A stretch of DNA of 12,377 nucleotides from Propionibacterium sp. GTDB lineage: Bacteria > Actinomycetota > Actinomycetes > Propionibacteriales > Propionibacteriaceae. The notes beneath the pieces were generated by a model, which had not been told where the DNA came from, did no database searches, and worked only from the letters and a program-made list of their open reading frames with translations. Location: NCBI GenBank assembly GCA_012719335.1, contig JAAYAO010000086.1, positions 1-12,377 of the forward strand, written 5' to 3'. Below are positions 5,991 to 12,377 of this stretch, piece after piece. Each line of letters opens with the position of its first letter. The first letter of the stretch is position 1. A program made the position numbers and the translations under genes.

Positions 5991-7298
5991 CTACACCAGC
6001 ATCCGGTAGAACGGTGAATCGGCCGAGATCAGCTCCACGCTCATCGGTGAGGCCGCGATCCGGTCCAGCAGGCCCGGGAAATCATCGGGGCTGCCCAACT
6101 CGATACCGACCAGGGCCGGCCCGGTTTCCCGGTTCGACCGCTTCACGTACTCGAAGTGGGCGATGTCGTCGTCGGGGCCGAGCACCTCGTCCAGGAAGCG
6201 GCGCAGCGCCCCGGGTTCCTGCGGAAAGTTGACCAGGAAGTAGTGCTTGCGGCCCTCGTGCACCAGGGACCGTTCGACGATTTCGGCATACCGGGAGACG
6301 TCGTTGTTGCCGCCGGACAACAAGGCCACCACGGTCTGGCCGGGCTGCACCTGCACCTCGTGCCCCAGCGCGGCCGCGGCCAGCGCCCCGGCGGGCTCGG
6401 CGATCACCCCGTCGACCTGGTAGAGCTCCAGCATCTCGGTACAGATCCGCCCCTCGGCGGTGCTGACGATCTCGGTACCGGCATCCCGCACCAGCGGGAA
6501 GGTGTGCCGGCCGGCCCGGCGCACCGCGGCGCCGTCGACGAAGGTGTCGATCGCGGGCAGGCTGACCGGTTCGCCGGCGGCCAGGGCGGCCATCATGCAG
6601 GCCGCCGAGGCGGGTTCGACCCCGACCACCCGGGTTTCGGGGTGGTGCACGCTCAGCCACGACAGGCATCCGGCCAGCACCCCGCCGCCACCGACCGGCA
6701 ACACCAGCACATCGGGGGCGCGGCCGAGTTGGTCGACGATCTCGGCCGCGATGGTGCCCTGGCCGGCGATCACCCGCGGGTCGTCGAAGGCCGGCACCAG
6801 GGTGGCCCTCGACGCGGCCGCGGCGGCCGCGGCGGCTTCGGCCGAGTCGTCGTAGGTGTCACCGATCACCACCAACTCGATGCGGTCACCGCCCAGGGCG
6901 AGCATCCGGTCACGTTTCTGCCGCGGGGTGGTCGTGGGCACGAAGATCCGGCCGTTCACCCCCAGCACCCGGCAGGCGTAGGCCACCCCCTGGCCGTGGT
7001 TGCCCGCGCTGGCACAGATCACCCCCGCGGCCCGCTCCCCCGCGTCCAGGTGGGTCATCAGGTTGTAGGCGCCGCGCAGTTTGTACGAGCGCACCGGTTG
7101 CAGGTCTTCGCGTTTGAGCCACACCTGCGCACCGGCGCGTTCGCTCAACCGCTGGTTCTGCAGCAGTGGGGTGCGGCTGACGATGCCCGACAGGGCGTGG
7201 GTGGCCCGGTCGACCGCGGCGGACGTCTCGAAGGCGTCGTCGGGTACCTGGGCACGGCTGTATTCGACGGTCACCGCCCCATTGTTGCGCGTCGCCAT
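5991..7298 (-). CDS. ilvA: Threonine ammonia-lyase (threonine deaminase), short ACT-like form
   Basis: A PLP enzyme converting L-threonine to 2-oxobutyrate and ammonia, the committed step of isoleucine synthesis. The 435-residue length and order of blocks match the Corynebacterium glutamicum type: VWLKREDLQPVRSYKLRGAYN (59-79, PLP lysine Lys73), ASAGNHGQGVA (96-106), the glycine loop PVGGGGVLAG (201-210), EPAGALA (301-307) and SGGNNDVSRYAEI (328-340). A C-terminal ACT-like regulatory domain (about 352-432, HYFLVNFPQEPGALRRFL and FEYVKRSNRETGPALVGIE) suggests feedback control by isoleucine. The N-terminal start is uncertain: the ATG at 7298 overlaps rmuC by 28 bases and has no Shine-Dalgarno, while a GTG at 7274 (codon 9) gives a GTGA overlap with the rmuC stop, as at two other junctions in this window. 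A poly-Ala run lies at 155-162. Confidence 0.96.
   Translation of the reverse strand: MATRNNGAVTVEYSRAQVPDDAFETSAAVDRATHALSGIVSRTPLLQNQRLSERAGAQVWLKREDLQPVRSYKLRGAYNLMTHLDAGERAAGVICASAGNHGQGVAYACRVLGVNGRIFVPTTTPRQKRDRMLALGGDRIELVVIGDTYDDSAEAAAAAAAASRATLVPAFDDPRVIAGQGTIAAEIVDQLGRAPDVLVLPVGGGGVLAGCLSWLSVHHPETRVVGVEPASAACMMAALAAGEPVSLPAIDTFVDGAAVRRAGRHTFPLVRDAGTEIVSTAEGRICTEMLELYQVDGVIAEPAGALAAAALGHEVQVQPGQTVVALLSGGNNDVSRYAEIVERSLVHEGRKHYFLVNFPQEPGALRRFLDEVLGPDDDIAHFEYVKRSNRETGPALVGIELGSPDDFPGLLDRIAASPMSVELISADSPFYRMLV
6814..6831. repeat. 9-bp tandem repeat inside ilvA (two copies plus partial)
   Basis: GCGGCCGCG occurs twice in tandem and is followed by GCGGC. Each unit is built on the palindrome GCGGCCGC, so 6814-6821 and 6823-6830 are two perfect 8-bp palindromes. 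On the coding (minus) strand it encodes an eight-alanine run (IlvA residues 155-162). The unit is a multiple of three, so slippage would change length without breaking the frame. Confidence 0.8.
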
Positions 7299-8959
7299 TC
7301 GAGCTGGATCGGCGGCGACACCGAATCGTCACCGGCGGCTCCATCGGCCAGTTCCTCGGCCTGCGGTTCGGGGCGGGTCAGTTCGTCGGCCTCCGGCAGC
7401 GTCGCCCCCGGCTCCGACTCGACGGCCGCGACGTCGGCGGCCTCGGCTTCGGCCGGGGCGGCGGTCAGGGCCGGGGTGTCGGCGGTGGCGAGTTCGGCCT
7501 CGGTGGCCGCGACCAGTTCGGGCGCCGACGGTGCGCGCACCACCGCATCCTGCGGGGACGGGCTGATCAGGTCGTCGTCGCTGACGTTGAGGTCCTTCAA
7601 TCGCCGGGCGCTGACCAGCACGCGGGTCTCGAGCGACCCGACGGCCTTGTTGTAGTGCTGCACCGCCGACCCCAGCGAGCGTCCGAGCTTGTCGAAGTGC
7701 CCGCCCATGGTCGACAACCGCTCGTACAGTTCCCGCCCCAGGGCGAACACCTCGGCGGCACTGTCGGCCAGCGCCGACTGCTTCCAGCCGTAGGCGATCG
7801 CCCGCAGGGTGGCGATCAGGATCGCCGGGGTGGCGATCACCACGTTGCGTCCGGCCGCGTACTCGTGCAGGTTCGGCATCTGTTCCAGGCCGGCGTGCAG
7901 GAAGGCGTCGCTGGCCAGGAACATCACCACGAACTCGGGGCTGGCCGCGTCCAACGTCCAGTACTGCTTGGATGCGAGCTGGTCGATGTGGGTCTTGAGG
8001 TTCTTGCCGAACCGGGCCAGCGCCTCGTCCCGGTCACGGTCGTCGGTGGCCTCCTGGGCGTCCAGGAAGGCGGCCAAGGGCACCTTGGCGTCGACGTAGA
8101 CGAACTTGCCGCCGGCCAGGTTGACCCGCATATCGGGACGCAACTGCCCGTCGTCGGTGGTCGCCGACACCTGCAGGTCGAAGTCGCACCGCTCCACCAT
8201 GCCGGCGACCTCGGCCACCCGCCGCAACTGCATCTCACCCCAGGCGCCGCGCACGTGCGGCTGCCGCAGAGCCGAGACCAGCGAGGCGGTTTCCCGACGC
8301 AGATCGTCACCGGTGCTGCGCACCGTCTGTACGTGGGCCTGCAGGTCGCGGCCGAGCGCCACCCGATCCTTCTCGACCTGGTTGAGCCGTTCCTGGAACA
8401 CCTGCAGGGCTTCGGTGACCGGCTTGAGTGCCTGCTCGGTGGCCTGCAGGCGCTTCTCGGCAACCTCGTCGGCGCGCTTGCCCTGCAGTTCGAGCAGCTC
8501 GGCCGACATCGTCTTGAACTGTGTGCTCATCCGCTCCCGGTCGGCCACCACCTCGGCGGCATGGTCACGGGCGTTGTCCCGTTCGGCGCGGGCTTGGGCC
8601 ACCTGCGCGCTGAGCTCGGTGAGTTGTTCGCGCACCTGCGCGGCCGCGACCCGGGCTTCGGCGGCCTCCTGCTTGGCCTCGGCCACCCGGCGTTCGGCCT
8701 CGGCGACATTGCTGCGGGCACCCTCCACCCGCAGTGCCCCCTGCTGCACCTCGACGCGCACCGCGTCCAGTTCGTGTCGGGCCCGGGCCGCCGCGTCGCG
8801 CTGCGAGGTCAACTCGGCGCGGACGGCGGCGAGATCCTGTTCGGTGCGTTCGGCACCGGCGCGCACCGTCCGTTCGCGGCTGCGCAGCATCACCCACACC
8901 ACCAGCGCGCCCAGGGCGAGGCCGATGATCAGGGGCAGCAGAAGCTCGATCACGTTCAT
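7271..8959 (-). CDS. rmuC: DNA recombination protein RmuC (membrane-anchored, PD-(D/E)XK-like)
   Basis: A 562-residue protein from the ATG at 8959, which has AGGA (8967-8970) seven bases upstream; the open frame runs further upstream only by chance. It has a single N-terminal membrane anchor (about 4-25), a long Ala/Glu/Arg-rich coiled coil (about 30-210), then the RmuC domain (DUF195, about 215-460) with RGAWGE (238-242 region), RPDMRVNL (274-281) and YVDAKVPLAAF (288-298). The family is placed with PD-(D/E)XK nucleases by fold comparison; D276, D290 and K292 are the likely site. RmuC limits rearrangements at inverted repeats and has been linked to anti-phage DNA restriction. About 100 C-terminal residues (460-562) form an acidic Ala/Glu/Pro-rich tail not found in the core family. 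It follows yigZ by 59 bases and overlaps ilvA. Confidence 0.95.
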   Translation of the reverse strand: MNVIELLLPLIIGLALGALVVWVMLRSRERTVRAGAERTEQDLAAVRAELTSQRDAAARARHELDAVRVEVQQGALRVEGARSNVAEAERRVAEAKQEAAEARVAAAQVREQLTELSAQVAQARAERDNARDHAAEVVADRERMSTQFKTMSAELLELQGKRADEVAEKRLQATEQALKPVTEALQVFQERLNQVEKDRVALGRDLQAHVQTVRSTGDDLRRETASLVSALRQPHVRGAWGEMQLRRVAEVAGMVERCDFDLQVSATTDDGQLRPDMRVNLAGGKFVYVDAKVPLAAFLDAQEATDDRDRDEALARFGKNLKTHIDQLASKQYWTLDAASPEFVVMFLASDAFLHAGLEQMPNLHEYAAGRNVVIATPAILIATLRAIAYGWKQSALADSAAEVFALGRELYERLSTMGGHFDKLGRSLGSAVQHYNKAVGSLETRVLVSARRLKDLNVSDDDLISPSPQDAVVRAPSAPELVAATEAELATADTPALTAAPAEAEAADVAAVESEPGATLPEADELTRPEPQAEELADGAAGDDSVSPPIQLEWRRATMGR

Positions 8960-9018
8960 ACTCCGATCCTGCCGGGCGGCACCGACAGTTTCGGGCTGGA
9001 CGCTCCGACAGCACCCGA

Positions 9019-9657
9019 TTACGTGTTCGAATACTCCACCAGTACCCGGCCGGCGGGGGCGAGGTCGGCCGCCCCCGAGGTGACCGAGGCGACCGTGCGG
9101 GCCAGCCCCTCGGCATCCCGGTCGGCCAGCGTCAGCAGGGCTCCCGTGGCGGTGTACTCCACCGCGTGCACGGTGATGCCGGCATCGCGCAGTTCGGCCT
9201 CGACCCGTCCGGCGTGGGCATGGTCGACCGGCAACCGCCACAGGTCGACCAGTTCGACCCGGACGGTGGGCAGTGCGTCGAGGGCGAGTTTGGTGGCTTC
9301 CGAATAGGCCCGAACCAGCCCACCGGTGCCCAGCAGGGTGCCGCCGAACCAGCGCACCACCACCGCGGCGACATTGCTCAGGCCCGATCCGACCAGGACG
9401 TCCAGCATCGGGCGGCCGGCGGTCTGGGCCGGCTCGCCGTCGTCGTTGGAGTGCCAGATCGGTTGGGCGTCGGGTTGGCTGATCACGTGGGCGCTGCAGT
9501 AGTGCCGGGCGCCGGGGTGGAACCGCCGGGCCTCGGCGACCAGATCACGGGCCTCCTCGACGGTGGTGGCGCGGCGCACGATCGCCAGGAAGCGCGATTT
9601 CTTGGCCTCGAGCTCGGCGACCGCGCCCTGCCCGGCCGCCGGCCAGCGTTCGCTCAC
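9019..9657 (-). CDS. yigZ: YigZ/IMPACT-family protein (UPF0029 plus DUF1949)
   Basis: A 212-residue cytoplasmic protein starting at a GTG whose last two bases are shared with the ispH TGA (GTGA overlap), so it is probably translationally coupled to ispH. The N-terminal IMPACT domain shows KKSRFLAIV (19-27), HYCSAHVI (52-59), [18 protein letters not shown] (71-88) and the UPF0029 signature [21 protein letters not shown] (99-119). The C-terminal 80 residues fit the ferredoxin-like DUF1949 domain. The bacterial biochemical role is not settled; eukaryotic IMPACT binds GCN1 and affects translation control. I see nothing in the local sequence that refines this. The stop is TAA at 9019-9021. Confidence 0.93.
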   Translation of the reverse strand: MSERWPAAGQGAVAELEAKKSRFLAIVRRATTVEEARDLVAEARRFHPGARHYCSAHVISQPDAQPIWHSNDDGEPAQTAGRPMLDVLVGSGLSNVAAVVVRWFGGTLLGTGGLVRAYSEATKLALDALPTVRVELVDLWRLPVDHAHAGRVEAELRDAGITVHAVEYTATGALLTLADRDAEGLARTVASVTSGAADLAPAGRVLVEYSNT

Positions 9658-10646
9658 GCCTGGGGTTTCAGGCCCTTGCGCTTCATGTCCTTGCGCAGTT
9701 CGGGCGGCAGGGCGAAGGTCAGGTTCTCCTCGGTCAGGCGTTCCTCGGTGGCCTGCGGGTACCCCTGTTCGACCAGATAGTCGAGCACCCCCTGCACCAG
9801 GCTCTCCGGCACCGAGGCGCCGCTGGTCACTCCGACCGTGTTCACCCCGTCCAGCCAGGCCGGGTCGATCTCGGTGTGGTTGTCCACCCGGTAGGACGCC
9901 TTCGCGCCCGCATCCAGGGCCACCTCGACCAGCCGCACCGAGTTGGACGAGTTGGCCGAGCCGACCACGATCACCAGATCACTGTGCTCGGCGATCTGCT
10001 TGACCGCCGACTGCCGGTTCTGGGTGGCGTAACAGATGTCGTCCGAGGGCGGGTCCATCAGCAACGGGAACTTCTCCCGCAGCTTGCGGACGGTGTCCAT
10101 CGTCTCGTCCACGCTGAGGGTGGTCTGGCTCAGCCAGGCCACCTTGGCGGGATCGCGCACCTCGACCGCAGCCACCTCGTCGGGTGACTGCACCAGGGTG
10201 ATGTGCCCGGGGGCCTCACCAGCGGTGCCCTCGACCTCCTCGTGGCCGGCATGCCCGATCAGCAGAATGTCGAGGTCGTCGGTGGCGAACCGCTTCGCCT
10301 CGTGGTGCACCTTGGTCACCAGCGGGCAGGTCGCGTCGATCGCGCGCAGTTCCCGTTCCTTCGCCTCCTCGCGCACCGCCGGGGACACGCCGTGGGCCGA
10401 ATACACCACGGTGGCCCCCTCGGGCACCTCGGAGAGTTCCTCGACGAAGATCGCACCACGCGCTTCGAGGTCTTCTACCACGTGGCGGTTGTGCACGATC
10501 TGCTTGCGCACGTAGACGGGGTGTTCGTACATCTCCAGGGCACGTTCCACCGTCACCACGGCACGGTCGACGCCCGCGCAATAGCCACGCGGAGCGGCGA
10601 CCACCACGCGGCGGTGGGACTGGGCAGGGCTGTTCTCGGCGGTCAT
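9654..10646 (-). CDS. ispH: 4-hydroxy-3-methylbut-2-enyl diphosphate reductase
   Basis: The last enzyme of the MEP (non-mevalonate) pathway, reducing HMBPP to IPP and DMAPP with a [4Fe-4S] cluster. The 330-residue protein has the three cluster cysteines in GYCAGV (Cys23), ATCPLV (Cys107) and [10 protein letters not shown] (Cys205). Substrate-binding residues are visible in VHN (His52), SAHGVSP (His85), [14 protein letters not shown] (His135, catalytic Glu137), SQTTLS (173-178) and GSANSSNS (229-236). I place the start at the ATG at 10646, where family similarity begins and TAGACT lies seven bases upstream; a much longer open frame reaching 11774 is antisense to xseA and spurious. A second ATG at 10680 would add 11 residues but overlaps the promoter. 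Its stop overlaps the GTG of yigZ. Confidence 0.97.
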   Translation of the reverse strand: MTAENSPAQSHRRVVVAAPRGYCAGVDRAVVTVERALEMYEHPVYVRKQIVHNRHVVEDLEARGAIFVEELSEVPEGATVVYSAHGVSPAVREEAKERELRAIDATCPLVTKVHHEAKRFATDDLDILLIGHAGHEEVEGTAGEAPGHITLVQSPDEVAAVEVRDPAKVAWLSQTTLSVDETMDTVRKLREKFPLLMDPPSDDICYATQNRQSAVKQIAEHSDLVIVVGSANSSNSVRLVEVALDAGAKASYRVDNHTEIDPAWLDGVNTVGVTSGASVPESLVQGVLDYLVEQGYPQATEERLTEENLTFALPPELRKDMKRKGLKPQA

Positions 10647-10653
10647 GTCCCGC

Positions 10654-10659
10654 AGTCTA
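10654..10659 (-). promoter_or_regulatory. Putative leaderless -10 box (TAGACT) of ispH
   Basis: TAGACT on the minus strand, then seven bases (GCGGGAC), then the ispH ATG. This fits transcription starting at the A of the ATG. It probably drives ispH-yigZ-rmuC-ilvA-MFS. The -35 region is weak (GTGATG-like at an 18-base spacing). It shares the 99-base divergent intergenic region with the xseA promoter. Confidence 0.55.
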
Positions 10660-10732
10660 GGTGACCACACCTGAACCATCACCCCCGACGCATTTCTGCC
10701 CGCACCCCGCGCACCCTGTCGGTGTTGTTGCC

Positions 10733-10738
10733 TAGGCT
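10733..10738 (+). promoter_or_regulatory. Putative leaderless -10 box (TAGGCT) of xseA
   Basis: TAGGCT, then seven bases (GGGAGCC), then the xseA ATG at 10746. The spacing is identical to that of ispH on the other strand. GGGAG is only two bases from the ATG, too close for a normal Shine-Dalgarno, which favours the leaderless reading. No good -35 is visible. Confidence 0.55.
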
Positions 10739-10745
10739 GGGAGCC

Positions 10746-11981
10746 ATGGCCCTGGAATCGAGCCCGGAGAACCCGCAGCCGCTGCGTGAGATCGCCAACG
10801 CGGTGCGGGGCTGGGTCGACCGGTTGGGCCCGGTGTGGGTGACCGGGCAGGTGGTGCAACTCAACCGCCGCAGCGGGACGGTGTACCTGACCCTGCGCGA
10901 TACCCACGCCGAAGTGTCGGTGAGTGTGTCGATGAGCACCGTGGTGCTCGACAAGGCCGGGCCGGTGGCCGAGGGGGCGACCGTCGTCGCCTGGGTGAAA
11001 CCCCGGTACTGGATGAAATCCGGACGGTTGTCCTTCGAGTGCAAGGATCTGCGTCCCACCGGTGAGGGCCGGTTGCTGGCCCAATTGGAGCACCTCAAAC
11101 GCACCCTGCAGGCCGAGGGCCTGTTCGACGCCGCCCGGCGCCGTCCGCTGCCCTTCCTGCCCCGTCGGATCGGGCTGATCACCGGCGCCGACAGTGCCGC
11201 CGAACGCGATGTGCTGGAACACCTGCACCGCCGTTGGCCGGCGGTTCGGGTGGAGGTACTGCACACCCTGGTGCAGGGGCCGGCCGCCACCGAACAGGTG
11301 ATGAACGCCCTGGGTCGCCTGGAGCGGCACCCCGAGGTCGAGGTGATCATCATCGCCCGTGGCGGCGGGTCGGTCGAAGACCTGCTGCCCTTCTCCAACG
11401 AGGGTCTGGTGCGGGCGGTCGCGGCCTGCCGCACCCCGGTGGTGAGCGCGATCGGCCACGAGACCGACACCCCGATCCTCGATCTGGTCGCCGATCTGCG
11501 GGCATCCACCCCCACCGATGCGGCCAAGCGGGTGGTGCCCGATGTGGCCGAGGAGCAGCAGCGGGTGTCCGAGGCGCTGGCCCGGGTACGGCAGGCGGTG
11601 CGCCTGCGCGTCGACCGGGAGCGGCAGGCCCTGACCGACCTGTGTGCCCGTCCGGTACTGCGCGACCCGACGGCGACCCTGGTGGTGCACCGGGAACAAC
11701 TCCTCGCCGCCCACGAGCGGTTGCAACTCGCCGCCGCCCGCCGGGTGACCGAGGAACGTCGCGGGCTCGACCACGACCTGGCCCGGGTCCGGGCGATGTC
11801 ACCGCGGGCCACCCTCCAACGCGGCTACGCGATCCTGACCGACGGCGCCGGCGACACCATCGGGTCGGTCACCGAGGTCGATCCCGATGACGACATCGCC
11901 GCCCAACTCGCCGACGGCCGGCTGATCCTGGCCGTGCGGCACACCGAACCGCATTCCCCCGAAGCAGGAGACACCCCGTGA
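10746..11981 (+). CDS. xseA: Exodeoxyribonuclease VII large subunit
   Basis: A 411-residue subunit of the bidirectional single-strand-specific exonuclease VII, which trims single-stranded DNA into oligonucleotides in the cytoplasm. It has an N-terminal OB-fold (tRNA_anti_2, about 12-105, with [21 protein letters not shown] at 30-50), a catalytic core with [16 protein letters not shown] (140-155), [13 protein letters not shown] (201-213) and the conserved [14 protein letters not shown] (237-250), then a helical coiled-coil region (about 265-350) and the C-terminal LQRGYAIL (357-364) and VRHTE end. I chose the ATG at 10746 because of the TAGGCT box seven bases upstream and family length; an in-frame GTG at 10722 would add eight residues but lies upstream of that box. 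It is divergent from ispH and overlaps xseB. Confidence 0.97.
   Translation: MALESSPENPQPLREIANAVRGWVDRLGPVWVTGQVVQLNRRSGTVYLTLRDTHAEVSVSVSMSTVVLDKAGPVAEGATVVAWVKPRYWMKSGRLSFECKDLRPTGEGRLLAQLEHLKRTLQAEGLFDAARRRPLPFLPRRIGLITGADSAAERDVLEHLHRRWPAVRVEVLHTLVQGPAATEQVMNALGRLERHPEVEVIIIARGGGSVEDLLPFSNEGLVRAVAACRTPVVSAIGHETDTPILDLVADLRASTPTDAAKRVVPDVAEEQQRVSEALARVRQAVRLRVDRERQALTDLCARPVLRDPTATLVVHREQLLAAHERLQLAAARRVTEERRGLDHDLARVRAMSPRATLQRGYAILTDGAGDTIGSVTEVDPDDDIAAQLADGRLILAVRHTEPHSPEAGDTP
11966..11970 (+). promoter_or_regulatory. Ribosome-binding site (AGGAG) of xseB
   Basis: AGGAG lies seven bases before the GTG at 11978, inside the last codons of xseA. It settles the xseB start and supports coupled translation of the two subunits. 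Confidence 0.8.
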
Positions 11982-12205
11982 GCGAACCCGAGCTGAGCTA
12001 CGAAGAGGCCCGCGACGAACTGCGCACCATCGTGCAGAAGATGGAGTCGGGTCAGGCCCCGTTGGCCGAGTCCCTGGCCCTGTGGGAGCGCGGTGAACAG
12101 TTGGCCACGATCTGCCGGCAATGGTTGGACGGGGCCGACGAACGCATCAACGCGGCTCGGCGCGCCATCCAGCCCGAGGAGAACCCCACACCCCCCACCG
12201 GCTGA
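11978..12205 (+). CDS. xseB: Exodeoxyribonuclease VII small subunit
   Basis: A 75-residue, mostly helical protein that assembles in several copies with XseA. The family core is clear: LSYEEARDELRTIVQKMESG (7-26), then PLAESLALWERGEQLATICRQWLDGADERI (28-57), the two helices of the small subunit. A short Pro-rich tail ends the protein. The GTG start overlaps the xseA TGA (GTGA) and has AGGAG seven bases upstream. Length and position directly after xseA are normal for the family. Confidence 0.96.
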   Translation: MSEPELSYEEARDELRTIVQKMESGQAPLAESLALWERGEQLATICRQWLDGADERINAARRAIQPEENPTPPTG

Positions 12206-12251
12206 CATCTTCGCACGGAGGCTCACCGAACGTGCATCCGCCGCTGTGGCG

Positions 12252-12377
12252 TCAGTCGCCGGTGGTCAGGGTGCCGGCGAAGGCGGTCAACTGTTCGTAA
12301 CCGGTGTCGCCCACCACCACGGTGGTCACCCCGTCCTCGTGCCACACCAGTGATCGGGTGCGGTCGTCGGCCGACAC
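12252..12377 (-). CDS. Probable DUF4245-family protein, C-terminal part (runs off window)
   Basis: The last 41 codons of a minus-strand gene entering from the right edge; the upstream part is outside the window. The tail reads RSLVWHEDGVTTVVVGDTGYEQLTAFAGTL before the TGA at 12254-12252. A tryptophan-containing strand, V-T-x-V-V-x-G and a final acidic/aromatic helix match the C-terminus of DUF4245 proteins. These are actinobacterial, N-terminally membrane-anchored proteins of about 200 residues with no known function, often encoded next to xseB. Neither the anchor nor the start can be seen here. The gene converges on xseB with only 46 bases between the stops; that gap has no strong terminator hairpin, only a weak CGCC/GGCG dyad. 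Confidence 0.65.
   Translation of the reverse strand: MSADDRTRSLVWHEDGVTTVVVGDTGYEQLTAFAGTLTTGD

Noticed and set aside
8960..9241. A longer rmuC start giving 656 residues
   Set aside because: The extra 94 residues are Arg/Gly-rich and overlap yigZ; the ATG at 8959 has a Shine-Dalgarno and begins right before the membrane anchor.
7655..9307. A 550-codon plus-strand open frame antisense to rmuC and yigZ
   Set aside because: The translation is Gly/His/Gln/Leu-rich with no domain, and it mirrors the codon positions of the minus-strand genes; similar long antisense frames at 1658-2794, 3313-4677, 4717-6009 and 6156-7655 were rejected for the same reason.
9654..11774. A 706-codon minus-strand open frame covering ispH and most of xseA's antisense strand
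   Set aside because: Only the last 330 codons match IspH; the upstream part is antisense to the well-supported xseA and has low-complexity, non-protein-like composition typical of high-GC shadow frames.
12206..12251. A bidirectional terminator between xseB and the convergent gene
   Set aside because: Only a 4-bp CGCC/GGCG dyad without a T-run is visible; not enough to call a terminator.

Overview
The window looks like chromosomal DNA from a high-GC Gram-positive bacterium (Actinomycetota). Codon third positions are strongly G/C, GTG starts are common, and several gene starts have a TANNNT -10 box 6-8 bases upstream, as in leaderless actinobacterial mRNAs. The gene content (xseAB divergent from ispH, a Corynebacterium-type ilvA, a DUF4245-like gene after xseB) is also actinobacterial. 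I cannot name the genus; Propionibacteriales is only a guess. Nearly everything is on the minus strand. Only xseA-xseB is on the plus strand.

Left end (1-1644), minus strand: the N-terminus of an EamA/DMT-type membrane transporter runs off the window, preceded by a GC-rich leader of about 100 bases. Next is an accessory scar. The C-terminal 60% or so of an IS110-family transposase is joined directly to the N-terminal two thirds of the SAM-binding half of a zinc-ribbon DNA methyltransferase (DUF1156/COG1743-like). Both genes are broken at the same point near 1020-1027. This is the only clearly mobile or defence-related material in the window.

Middle (1682-10646), minus strand, in transcription order: ispH, yigZ, rmuC, ilvA, an MFS transporter, an M18 aminopeptidase, a small flavodoxin-like protein and ychF. 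The first five are tightly packed (GTGA stop/start overlaps or gaps of 23-59 bases) and probably form one transcription unit starting from a leaderless ispH promoter. The M18 gene and ychF each have their own putative leaderless -10 box. These are housekeeping functions: the last step of the MEP isoprenoid pathway, a DNA-processing factor, threonine deamination to 2-oxobutyrate for isoleucine synthesis, export, peptide turnover and a ribosome-associated ATPase.

Right end (10733-12377): xseA-xseB encode the two subunits of exonuclease VII, coupled by a GTGA overlap and fired divergently from ispH. A convergent minus-strand gene, probably DUF4245, enters at the right edge.

No tRNA, rRNA, CRISPR array, prophage or complete insertion sequence was seen. 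I found no convincing undescribed multi-gene system. The points most worth checking are the IS110/methyltransferase junction, the recurring leaderless promoter layout and the odd translation-start region of the EamA gene.
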